Assembly: GCA_001045525.1 (NCBI GenBank)
Contig: LDWW01000002.1
Span: forward strand, 1 to 64,000
Length of the DNA stretch: 64,000 nucleotides
Reading direction: 5' to 3'
DNA from: Chitinispirillum alkaliphilum
Lineage (GTDB): Bacteria; Fibrobacterota; Chitinivibrionia; Chitinivibrionales; Chitinispirillaceae
A program made the position numbers and the translations under genes. Below the pieces are notes generated by a model that worked only from the letters and a program-made list of their open reading frames with translations, had not been told where the DNA came from and did not search any database. The number at the start of each line of letters is the position of its first letter. The first letter of the stretch is position 1. Shown one piece after another: positions 52,720-61,108 of this stretch.

Positions 52720-55176
52720 TTATAGCCTGAACCTCTCAGTACTGAAGTTCATTCTATTTGCAAAACTCAGAACATTTTCAAGCAACTTTCTGGCATCACT
52801 GTCCTGAGGATTCTGACGGACACTGTAATTGTAAAGTTCTGTTACCGGACCGCTCAGGAAAAGAGAAAATATGTCTTCAAGCTTATTCTTTTCGACCGGA
52901 ACAGAAAATTTATCCACAACGTTGAGCAAACATCTCAAGCGATTACATTTTTCAGCAGTAAGGGAATCTCTCAGACTTACCAACTCATCCACAATTATTT
53001 GCTGTAAAATACCAGCCGTTTGCTTGAAATCAACATCAGCATCGTATCTGTGTATCAAATTGTGTAGCTGGAGGAGCTGAGAGAAGACCTCCTCTTCCTT
53101 ACCGAAGATTTTGAGCTCTTCTATGAGGCTGTTCCACTTATTCTGAAATACAAATCCCATAGGAGCCAAAATGTATGAAGGTATATTCAGGTCCAGTTTT
53201 GAGAGAAACTGCATATGGCTGATATTTTTGCTATACCAGTTTTCAAATCTTTCATATGTGTCTGAGATCATTTTACTCTGAAAAGATTCAAAGAGCTCCT
53301 CCCTGCAGGTGTAGAAAGTTTCATGAAGACTGAAGGACTTTGCTTCTTCGTGAGACATCCAGTCATCGGGGTTGGAAGATCCCACTGAACACTCTGCGGG
53401 AATGATCCAGCCTCTCAAATCATCCTCATCATTATAGGAAAGAAGAACTGACCAGGCACTTCTTTCACCACTCATTGAATTATCAAGCTCTACAGACGTT
53501 ATCTCATATCTGGCATTATCGTTGGAGATCGATTTGACTGAGCTTGTGCGGATGGTGTATGATGATTTGTACTGGGTTTGTTTTTCCTCATTAGCGATAA
53601 CCTGCTGCACAGAAGCGGCAAAGGCAAGAAGTCTTTCATGATGGAAGAAAGGTAGAATGTGGCGTTCGAAAATTGTTCTGCCATTTGCATTTGGAATATT
53701 TGAAGGAGCCTCTTCCAGCATATTCAAAAACTTTTCTAACACAGACTCCTTTTTATCTTCTGTAAGACCAAGCTGAATTGCTCTGCAGGCATAAGCCATG
53801 TTCTGTATGGTTTCTATACCGCTGATATCTGAGAAGAACCATCCACAAGAGGTATAGGAGAACAGGAGATATTTTTGAGCTTCAAGCAGCCTCCTGACCT
53901 CTCTGAGTTTATCCTCATGCAATCTTTCTGATCCGAAATTATCTTCTATGAATGCTTTAAAGATCTTATCAGAATCTTCGTTCATTGTTTCCACATACGC
54001 ATCACGCAAATCCCATGGTCTATCCATAATTGAAGAAAGCACTGACTCGTAATGTAAATCAATCTCGTTTTGCAGATAATTCAATGCATCCCTGAGAGGT
54101 TTGCGCCAGGTTTGACGCCAGAAATCCTCACCCCCGGTTTTACACCCACAATCCCTTGTCCATCTGCCAACTCCATGTGCACAACTCCATGCTGTTCCCT
54201 CACCCGACGAGTTTTTAAGACTTACCTCGTATTCTGGTGGTTTGATTGTGCGATAGTAGGCAAAATTCACAGGTTGAATACCAAGTTGTGGTGCAACATG
54301 TTTAAAGAAATAGGCAAGACACATATCTCCAAAGGCCTTGTGATGACCAAAGGTTTCTCCATCTGTGGCTATAGTAACCAGCTGAGAATCTGCAGAGTTA
54401 TCGTAACAGGAGTTAATTCTGTTACCAAGTATATTGGCATCGGTAAGCAGATTATTGAAACTTATCTCTTTTGACAAGCCTTCATCAAAAAAGAATATAT
54501 CCAGATATCCTTCTAACTGAGCCCCGGAATCAGACTTGGGAAAAATTCTGTAGGGTCGTCTTGTGTCTATACCAACCTGCGAGACCATGCTCCAGTTCTT
54601 ATCCCCCATAGGTCTGAATTTCTCAGCCTGATTGGGTGAGAGAATGACAAATTTTATATTCTCCTCAATCAGACACCGTACGGTCTGCATATTAATAGCA
54701 GTTTCAGCAAGCCAGATTCCTTCGGGATCCCGCTTAAATGAACGCCTGAAATGATGTTTTGCCCATCTGATCTGTGTCAGCTGATCCCTTCTGGAAGCAA
54801 GGGGCATAATTATATGATTGAACACCTGAGCAACAGCATTACCATGCCCATCGTACTCTTCCCTGCTCTGTTTATCGGCCAGTACTATCCTCTCCAGAGT
54901 AACAGGATGGTATCTCTCCAGCCAGGAAAAAAGTGTCGGACCAAAATTAAAACTCATTTTTTCATAGTTGTTGTGAATTTCGCTGATCATACCCTTGTTG
55001 TCAAGAAGACGGGAATATGCGTTTGGCCTGTAGCACTGATCGTATATGCACTCATTCCAATTGGGATACGGTGCTGCAGATTCTTGTTTTTCGATTACAT
55101 CCAACCAGGGATTTTCCCTCGGTGGCTGATAAAAATGGCCATGAATTACCACATACTTTTTATTATCTCCAGTCAT
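52720..55176 (-). CDS. Glycoside hydrolase family 57 protein with DUF3536
   Basis: Cytoplasmic-type protein of about 818 residues (no signal peptide). The GH57 N-terminal barrel is marked by VVIHGHFYQPPRENPW at the start, EGIWLAETAIN near 165 (region of the family nucleophile) and VTIATDGETFGHHKAFGDM near 268. The second half corresponds to DUF3536. Relatives are predicted alpha-amylase/glucanotransferase or branching-type enzymes acting on glycogen-like alpha-glucan; the true substrate of this subfamily is not settled. The start is ATG 55176 or 55188; both overlap the end of the upstream small gene, indicating coupling. Confidence 0.88.
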   Translation of the reverse strand: MTGDNKKYVVIHGHFYQPPRENPWLDVIEKQESAAPYPNWNECIYDQCYRPNAYSRLLDNKGMISEIHNNYEKMSFNFGPTLFSWLERYHPVTLERIVLADKQSREEYDGHGNAVAQVFNHIIMPLASRRDQLTQIRWAKHHFRRSFKRDPEGIWLAETAINMQTVRCLIEENIKFVILSPNQAEKFRPMGDKNWSMVSQVGIDTRRPYRIFPKSDSGAQLEGYLDIFFFDEGLSKEISFNNLLTDANILGNRINSCYDNSADSQLVTIATDGETFGHHKAFGDMCLAYFFKHVAPQLGIQPVNFAYYRTIKPPEYEVSLKNSSGEGTAWSCAHGVGRWTRDCGCKTGGEDFWRQTWRKPLRDALNYLQNEIDLHYESVLSSIMDRPWDLRDAYVETMNEDSDKIFKAFIEDNFGSERLHEDKLREVRRLLEAQKYLLFSYTSCGWFFSDISGIETIQNMAYACRAIQLGLTEDKKESVLEKFLNMLEEAPSNIPNANGRTIFERHILPFFHHERLLAFAASVQQVIANEEKQTQYKSSYTIRTSSVKSISNDNARYEITSVELDNSMSGERSAWSVLLSYNDEDDLRGWIIPAECSVGSSNPDDWMSHEEAKSFSLHETFYTCREELFESFQSKMISDTYERFENWYSKNISHMQFLSKLDLNIPSYILAPMGFVFQNKWNSLIEELKIFGKEEEVFSQLLQLHNLIHRYDADVDFKQTAGILQQIIVDELVSLRDSLTAEKCNRLRCLLNVVDKFSVPVEKNKLEDIFSLFLSGPVTELYNYSVRQNPQDSDARKLLENVLSFANRMNFSTERFRL

Positions 55177-55408
55177 AAGGCTGCCCATCCGGATAAGTTA
55201 ATTCTTTGCCTTCCAGTCGCTTTTTGAGATAATCGCAACCCTGAGCAATGATATCATTTCGAGTGTCATATATATTTTCAAACCATACTTCAGTTTCATC
55301 GTTAATGCGTGTGTAACACTTGTCCCCTATACTTTTTTCCCCTATCTGAATTTCAATAGTGCTTTTTTCACCATCGATATTAACATTTCTAATCCAGCGA
55401 ATAGCCAT
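55163..55408 (-). CDS. Small conserved-looking protein upstream of GH57 gene
   Basis: Protein of 81 residues with strands and an acidic middle (IRNVNIDGEKSTIEIQIGEKS; DETEVWFENIYDTRND). No signal peptide is seen. ATG 55408 has AAGGAG eight bases before it, and the end overlaps the GH57 start. I recognise no family; a regulatory or carbohydrate-related role is suggested only by coupling. Confidence 0.7.
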   Translation of the reverse strand: MAIRWIRNVNIDGEKSTIEIQIGEKSIGDKCYTRINDETEVWFENIYDTRNDIIAQGCDYLKKRLEGKELTYPDGQPYDWR

Positions 55409-55458
55409 AATGGTAAACTCCTTGAACTTCTTGAACCCTGAAGAATCACATTTCATTT

Positions 55459-57174
55459 CTATATAGATAGCTTCAATAACATCACACGTGCTTTCTGCGA
55501 ATATATATCCATCGGAAATTGCAGCAATATATTCTGCAACACCGTTTCAGCACTCTCTAAATCCCCACTTTTTTTCATCGCCCTGGCTTTATAATACAGC
55601 AACTCAGCAACATCCGGTTTGGCACCATCTCTTATTGCACTTAAAGCTTTCTGAGGTTCTCCGGCTTCCAGATACCGCTTTACTAATTGAGTCAAGAGCA
55701 TTTGCCTGAACTCTGAAGGCAAAGAGCTTTCTCCAAGCAAAAGTGAAGCTCCATCCAGATCACCGAGAAAGAAATCATACTGCATAAGTGCCCAGGTGTG
55801 CAATGCATTTTCTGAGTTCCGCAACTGCCTCAGCCAGTATTTTGAATTCAGAACCTCTTTCATATTATTCCACAGAGAAAAAAACGGTATCGAATCAAAC
55901 AACTCGCTGGCATCAGCAATATTCGCCTGAAAAAGAGCGACCCTTGCCTCCCACAGTGCGCCATCCCTGGCATTGCGCCTCCAGTCGACTGAGAGATTTT
56001 TAGCCATACCTGATGCCCTCTCCACCTCACCTTTAAACAGGTATTGACGCAAAAGGAGAGTATCGCGTGTGAAAGATGGCTCCAGGTTTCCAATCAGCTC
56101 CAAAGCATTTTGCAGATGACCGGTATACTGGTAAAGAGCAGCAGCCTGAACAGTATGCTCCTCTCTGGATAAATCCGCCAGTTTAAGCCAGCCCAAAGCG
56201 GAATCATTTTCAGACAAATTTATGTAAGATTGATACATCACGGCGGCCACAGCAGCCCGCACACTGTCACTTTGAAGCCTCTGGTATGCCTCAGTCCCAG
56301 ATTTAACTGCCAAGCTGTATCGCTTTGCCCCAAAATGATCCTGTGCAGATCTCCACAACCTGTGAGCTACAGGAGAGGAAGAGGTCTCCAAAGCTAAAGT
56401 GATTTCCAGCTCTTTATGAAAATAACCTTTGCGCATGCAATAATCAGCAATCCAGTTTCTCACAAGAACAGTATCTGCCCCGGGATCACTCAGCACACAG
56501 CCCAACAGATGATCCAATGCCTCTGAGACACTCTCCTTTTCAGCATCATCCATATATCTGGCCATTTGGCTCAGTGCCGTATAGGAGAGGCGTGGTTCTG
56601 AATTTATTATCCTGCAATAAAGACCTGAGGCTTCATTGAAATGCTCCAAAACCCCCTTTACCCTACCCCATCGCATCAAGTCATCTGCATTGAGTCTGCC
56701 CGCCTTATCGAGAATAGAGAACAGGGTATCAGCCTGGCGGAATCTTCTTCTGTTTAGGTATCCCGACACTATATCAAATGGTGGTTCAGAATTTTTCTCC
56801 CACAACGAAACAACTGAAGTCCATAATGTGGAGTCATTTCGCAAAACTTCAACCCCATACAGGCACAAGAGAAAGGGTATGGGAAAATCTTTACCTGCTT
56901 TTGAATCGAGTGCGCTGAGAAAGATTTGGGATGCCCGTCTGTTGCGGCTATTCAATAATCTATCGGTATAGATGCAAAAACATTCGTTATCGGATTGATT
57001 GGGGTCGAAATTCCTCAGAAGCCTTTGCTGGTGCGTGTTTCTGAGACGGTTCCACTCCTGATCTGAAATTTCGCAGAGATGCTGTGCGGAATAGGCTTCA
57101 CCGGTAAAGAAGCAAATTAACAGCTTAAATACCAGTATCTTAACAGCACGTCCGAGAGAGAGGCTCTTGATCAT
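55459..57174 (-). CDS. Exported TPR-repeat protein
   Basis: Protein of 571 residues with a signal peptide (KILVFKLLICFFTGEAYSA) and then helical TPR-like repeats throughout (for example GHLQNALELIGNLEPSF, LLYYKARAMKKSGDLESAE). Such proteins act as periplasmic scaffolds or as partners in outer-membrane assembly. It begins 15 bases after the Omp85-type gene ends, so the two are surely cotranscribed, and a role with that outer-membrane protein is likely. AGGTGA precedes the ATG. Confidence 0.75.
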   Translation of the reverse strand: MIKSLSLGRAVKILVFKLLICFFTGEAYSAQHLCEISDQEWNRLRNTHQQRLLRNFDPNQSDNECFCIYTDRLLNSRNRRASQIFLSALDSKAGKDFPIPFLLCLYGVEVLRNDSTLWTSVVSLWEKNSEPPFDIVSGYLNRRRFRQADTLFSILDKAGRLNADDLMRWGRVKGVLEHFNEASGLYCRIINSEPRLSYTALSQMARYMDDAEKESVSEALDHLLGCVLSDPGADTVLVRNWIADYCMRKGYFHKELEITLALETSSSPVAHRLWRSAQDHFGAKRYSLAVKSGTEAYQRLQSDSVRAAVAAVMYQSYINLSENDSALGWLKLADLSREEHTVQAAALYQYTGHLQNALELIGNLEPSFTRDTLLLRQYLFKGEVERASGMAKNLSVDWRRNARDGALWEARVALFQANIADASELFDSIPFFSLWNNMKEVLNSKYWLRQLRNSENALHTWALMQYDFFLGDLDGASLLLGESSLPSEFRQMLLTQLVKRYLEAGEPQKALSAIRDGAKPDVAELLYYKARAMKKSGDLESAETVLQNILLQFPMDIYSQKARVMLLKLSI

Positions 57175-57189
57175 ATTAGTTCACCTGTG

Positions 57190-58881
57190 CTAAAACCTGT
57201 TTTGAAGTCCGACATGAACCCTCCCAGCACTGCGTTGGTCCTGCATATTCCTGGCCCACTCAATAGTGGCACTTCCGATTCTGAAAGGAAATCTCAGCCC
57301 CGCACCATATCCCAAAAGATCGATCCTGTTGCTGAAATCAAATAACCCAGACTCCCTGAACCCTGAACCGGCATCAATGAAAAAATAGACAGAAGTTTCT
57401 GGGTTCAGGTAGAGAAGGTACTCCAGTTGTGTATAAATCAGGGACCTGAAAACAAACTCATTCTCAGAGTACCCCCGAACCGACTCATTACCCCCAATGC
57501 GAAAAAGCTCTGCAGGGGCCAACTCCTGTTCGTCGGTAAAGATATTTTTCGTAAACAACCTGCCCACAACTGCGTGTCTGTGGTATAGCGGCATATGGAT
57601 CCCACCGGAGAGCTCCATTTTGCTTCTGGAGTACATTCTTTCCCTCCTTGCAAATCCGCTACCAGTTTTAATCGAAAATTCTTTCCCCAAAACCCCCATC
57701 TGATATGGTTCTGTGAACAGGCTCAAAACCAAATCCGCTCCAAAAAATGTCCATGAGCTGCCTTCATCCCCTGGCACCACTTCCGAACCTCTGAGTACGA
57801 CTCCGAGATTCATGCTGCCTGCAATCTCAGTCTTAAGCGACAAATCCCCCCACAGCTGACCATACCCAAGCTCTTCTATTTCAAGCCCAAACTCCGCACC
57901 ACCGGTAAAAGAGGTGTTAAATATCCAGGGCATCTTTATGCCCACAAGCAGCCGCTGCCAGCTTTTATCACCGAAATATTGAAGCTGTGCCGACTCACCG
58001 CGGTGAAAAATATTAATCAGGGACAAATCAAAACGACCGCGAATGCCCGTTTGTGATCCACCGGATTCAAAGCCGAGCGCACCCTCAAGATTCATACCAG
58101 ATCGTTCTGTTATCATAAAGGGTACAGCTGCAAAATAAGTTGAATCATTCCCCTGCTCAAGTCCCTCTATTATAACCGGAGCATTTATTTCAACTGAAGA
58201 GACATAGCTTCGGTTTCTCAGTCTGGCTGCAGCACGGTCAACTCTCCTTATATCAAACAGTTCCCCCTGCTCAAAGCCTATATCACGGATGTACAGCTTA
58301 CTTCTCTGCACTTCACCATAGATCAGGGGCGGAGCAAACAGAGTCTTCATGTCGGAATCGATTTCAATTTCGATCGACAGATTATTCTCACCAAGCTTCT
58401 CAATTGAGGTGATAACTCTGGAGAATGGATAACCGTTCTGAGCGAACCTTGAACTGATCCGGGAGATGAATTTATTTATCTCTCCCATATCGTAGGGTCT
58501 TGGAATAGCGGGGATATCTCCCCGCTTGATCAAAGATGTATCAGCAGAAAGTTTTATTTCAGTTACGGTGTATCGGTTTCCAGGGATCAGGTAATAGGCC
58601 TGCGTCTCAGAAGCCTCTATCCACTCACTGTCGAGATAGCCAAGTGAGTCGAGTGCATTATTAATGATCACTTTACGCTGAGAAAGTCCCTCTGCCCTCA
58701 GGTTTCTAAGCGTGCTGTGGTAGGGTTTGTTTATTGTACCTGAAAGAGAGATTCTACCGGTAGGATTAACAATTAAGGTGTCAGAAGAGTAGTTTGCTGA
58801 TGGATTTGAAAATGAGAAAAAAAAGAGCAGAGATGATATAAACAGATAGTATTTCAAGGGTAATCTGATTAACAGATCCAT
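57190..58881 (-). CDS. Omp85/BamA-superfamily outer-membrane protein (TamA-like)
   Basis: Outer-membrane protein of 563 residues. The signal peptide ends near residue 28. About 180 residues follow with POTRA-like pattern (NRYTVTEIKLSADTSLIKRGD; RFAQNGYPFSRVITSI), then a 16-strand-type barrel with GNESVRGYSENEF near 457 and a C-terminal HVGLQNRF whose final aromatic is the usual outer-membrane signal. The small POTRA set and length suggest a TamA or specialised Omp85 transporter rather than BamA. The GxRGY-type loop is present as SVRGY. It heads the run with the TPR protein, the small protein and GH57. Confidence 0.85.
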   Translation of the reverse strand: MDLLIRLPLKYYLFISSLLFFFSFSNPSANYSSDTLIVNPTGRISLSGTINKPYHSTLRNLRAEGLSQRKVIINNALDSLGYLDSEWIEASETQAYYLIPGNRYTVTEIKLSADTSLIKRGDIPAIPRPYDMGEINKFISRISSRFAQNGYPFSRVITSIEKLGENNLSIEIEIDSDMKTLFAPPLIYGEVQRSKLYIRDIGFEQGELFDIRRVDRAAARLRNRSYVSSVEINAPVIIEGLEQGNDSTYFAAVPFMITERSGMNLEGALGFESGGSQTGIRGRFDLSLINIFHRGESAQLQYFGDKSWQRLLVGIKMPWIFNTSFTGGAEFGLEIEELGYGQLWGDLSLKTEIAGSMNLGVVLRGSEVVPGDEGSSWTFFGADLVLSLFTEPYQMGVLGKEFSIKTGSGFARRERMYSRSKMELSGGIHMPLYHRHAVVGRLFTKNIFTDEQELAPAELFRIGGNESVRGYSENEFVFRSLIYTQLEYLLYLNPETSVYFFIDAGSGFRESGLFDFSNRIDLLGYGAGLRFPFRIGSATIEWARNMQDQRSAGRVHVGLQNRF

Positions 58882-58999
58882 TATAAAACCTGTGCTTGTA
58901 AAAAACAGGTATCAGAATACTTAATGCATTCTGATACCGATAAATATATATGTTTAGGAAATATACACAAAAACAGGAGGATAGTTCAAAGTGAGTGGA

Positions 59000-59398
59000 T
59001 TAGAGGCCGCCCTGGCGTTTTTTCCTCTCCATGATCTCTTTTCCCTTAACCGAATATTTTGCTACAGGAACCTCTTCCAGGCGTTCCACAGCGATAAGTT
59101 CTCCTGTAACTTTGCAGATACCATAGGTACCATCCTCGATTCTCTGCAAAGCATCCTCGATCTGTTCAAGATATTTCTGTTGTCTTTCAGCCAGTCCCAT
59201 AGAGAATTCACGGCCATAGGATATAGAGGCAACATCTCCGAGGTGATAGCTGTATCTTGAATTTTCTCCTGAAGCATCAGAAATGGACTGTTTGAGGTTA
59301 CTTTGCTGAAGCTCATCCATCTCTTCCAGAACTTTCTGTTTTTCAGCATGGAGCTTGTCTTTGAAATGTTCAAGCTGTTTTTTAGTAAACTTTTTCAT
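59000..59398 (-). CDS. DksA/TraR-family regulator lacking the zinc finger
   Basis: Protein of 132 residues of the DksA/TraR family, whose members bind RNA polymerase in the secondary channel. An N-terminal coiled coil (residues ~5-95) ends in the family stretch EDALQRIEDGTYGIC. Where classical DksA has four zinc cysteines, this one reads CKVTGELIAVERLEEVPVAKYSV, keeping only the first cysteine. Zinc-free forms of this kind are common in Bacteroidota-type genomes. AGGAGG precedes the ATG. Whether it responds to ppGpp cannot be told. Confidence 0.9.
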   Translation of the reverse strand: MKKFTKKQLEHFKDKLHAEKQKVLEEMDELQQSNLKQSISDASGENSRYSYHLGDVASISYGREFSMGLAERQQKYLEQIEDALQRIEDGTYGICKVTGELIAVERLEEVPVAKYSVKGKEIMERKKRQGGL

Positions 59399-59442
59399 CT
59401 CTTTTCCTCCTCAAAACATGTCGCCTGTTATAGCGAAACATT

Positions 59443-59472
59443 TTAATATCTTTGCACCAAGTACAATGTCAA
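59443..59472 (-). promoter_or_regulatory. Promoter of the DksA-like gene
   Basis: On the minus strand TTGACA (59472-59467) and TATTAA (59448-59443) are separated by 18 bases, about 45 bases before the start. Confidence 0.65.
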
Positions 59473-59820
59473 AATGTGGTAATAATGGGTAAAATTCACT
59501 ATTTTTTACCAGTTGCGGACTTTTATCCGGGAAACTGGAAGTTGTTAATATAGATCAGGTTATTGATCTGAAACAAATATTTGGATTTATATTTTTTCCG
59601 GTATCTTAAAATTTTGAGAATTACTTCCGTTTCTGAGAATGTTCAAATCCACTCCCAGGCCCATCCTTTGGCAATTACCCCCATCACCTGCAAATATTGT
59701 TCTTTTTTGCCCGGCAATGATCTATTTTTATACTACTTCCATGATACTTCCGTTGTGTTTTCTTCGGAAATTGTTTCTGTTCTCTATCACCCCCCTTTTA
59801 AATGGAGCATTTTTATAATT
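59473..59820. other. Leader region of thiC
   Basis: No gene is accepted here; an in-frame extension of thiC to 59581 exists but its sequence is unlike the family. A promoter candidate TTGATC with TTTATA or TATATT lies near 59560-59595, which would give a leader of over 200 bases. A CTGAGA is found near 59633, but the rest of a TPP riboswitch is not seen. Confidence 0.4.
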
Positions 59821-61098
59821 ATGACAAGGGTTGAACAAGCTAAAACCGGTATTATTACAGATGAAATGAAAATTGCAGCCTCAAAGGAGGGCCTCTCTCC
59901 CCAGAAACTTCAGCAGAGCATGGCCGATGGAAGCATAGTCCTCATAAAAAACCGACTAAGATCTATTGACCCTCTGGCTATAGGTACTGATACGAGAATC
60001 AAAATAAATGCCAATATCGGCACCTCATCCTCCATGAGTGATATTTGCGAGGAACTCAAAAAAATGCAGCTCTCGGTCAAACATGGTGCAGACGCAATCA
60101 TGGACCTCTCGACTGCTGGTGACCTGACGACCATAAGAAAGAGACTCCTCAAGGAGTGCCCGCTTGTGATTGGAACTGTCCCAATCTACGAGATGGCTGT
60201 TGTGGCTCAGCAGAAGAAAAAACCCTTTCTTGACCTCACCGCCGATGAAATGTTTGAGGTGATAGAGGAACACTGTGAACAGGGAGTCGATTTTCTTACC
60301 CTGCACTGCGGAATTACACGCCAGACTGTTTCCAGATTCAAAGAGGTAAAACGCCTGGCAGGAGCTACCAGCCGTGGGGGTACAATAATTATGGAATGGA
60401 TCCACCATAACAAAAAAGAAAACCCCCTTTATGATCAGTATGACCGCCTTCTTGAAATCTGCTCAAAACATGATGTGGCACTGAGCCTTGGAGATGGATT
60501 CAGACCCGGAGCAATATACGATGCTACCGACAGGGTTCAAATCGAAGAGCTTATAGTTCTCGGTGAACTGGTGAAAAAAGCGAGGGAGAGAAATATAGGT
60601 GTGTTTGTTGAGGGGCCCGGACACGTTCCTCTCAATCAGATTGCAACCAACATTCAGATTCAGAAAACACTCTGTAATAATGCCCCGTTCTATGTATTAG
60701 GCCCCCTTGTCACAGATTTATCCCCTGGCTATGATCACATCTCCGCTGCAATCGGAGGAGCTGTTGCAGGGATGTCGGGAGCTGATTTTCTCTGCTATGT
60801 AACTCCGGCCGAGCATCTTCGCCTGCCTTCCCTCGATGATGTTCGGGAGGGAGTCATCGCTTCAAGAATCGCCGCACACGCAGCGGATATTGCACGGGGT
60901 CTGCCAGATGCCATTGAAAAGGATCATGAGTTGTCGAGGGCAAAAATCGACCTTAACTGGGATAAGATGATATCCCTGTGCATTGATCCAGAAAAAGCAG
61001 CCGCATACAGAAAATCACTGCCCCCAAGTGATGAATCACTTTGCAGTATGTGCGGAGAGTTCTGTGCCATAAAGAAATCCAAATCAGTACAGAGCTGA
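59821..61098 (+). CDS. thiC: Phosphomethylpyrimidine synthase ThiC
   Basis: Radical-SAM enzyme of 425 residues that turns aminoimidazole ribotide into the HMP-phosphate pyrimidine of thiamine. Motifs are NANIGTSS near 61, LTLHCGIT near 160, RGGTIIMEWI near 185, DGFRPGAIYDATD near 223 and the C-terminal iron-sulfur motif CSMCGEFC near 405. It has the short form seen in many anaerobes. ATG 59821 is chosen because the family-like sequence begins there, though the ribosome site (GGAG) is rather far. The close relative BzaF, which makes hydroxybenzimidazole for cobamides in anaerobes, cannot be excluded without a tree. No other thiamine gene is adjacent. Confidence 0.9.
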   Translation: MTRVEQAKTGIITDEMKIAASKEGLSPQKLQQSMADGSIVLIKNRLRSIDPLAIGTDTRIKINANIGTSSSMSDICEELKKMQLSVKHGADAIMDLSTAGDLTTIRKRLLKECPLVIGTVPIYEMAVVAQQKKKPFLDLTADEMFEVIEEHCEQGVDFLTLHCGITRQTVSRFKEVKRLAGATSRGGTIIMEWIHHNKKENPLYDQYDRLLEICSKHDVALSLGDGFRPGAIYDATDRVQIEELIVLGELVKKARERNIGVFVEGPGHVPLNQIATNIQIQKTLCNNAPFYVLGPLVTDLSPGYDHISAAIGGAVAGMSGADFLCYVTPAEHLRLPSLDDVREGVIASRIAAHAADIARGLPDAIEKDHELSRAKIDLNWDKMISLCIDPEKAAAYRKSLPPSDESLCSMCGEFCAIKKSKSVQS

Positions 61099-61108
61099 GC
61101 AGTTTTCT

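Noticed and set aside
59620-59660. TPP riboswitch suggested by CTGAGA before thiC
   Set aside because: The other conserved blocks (GAACCTGAT and the GCGTAGGGA region) are not found.
59581-59820. N-terminal extension of ThiC
   Set aside because: The in-frame upstream part does not resemble ThiC, and the family-like sequence begins at ATG 59821.
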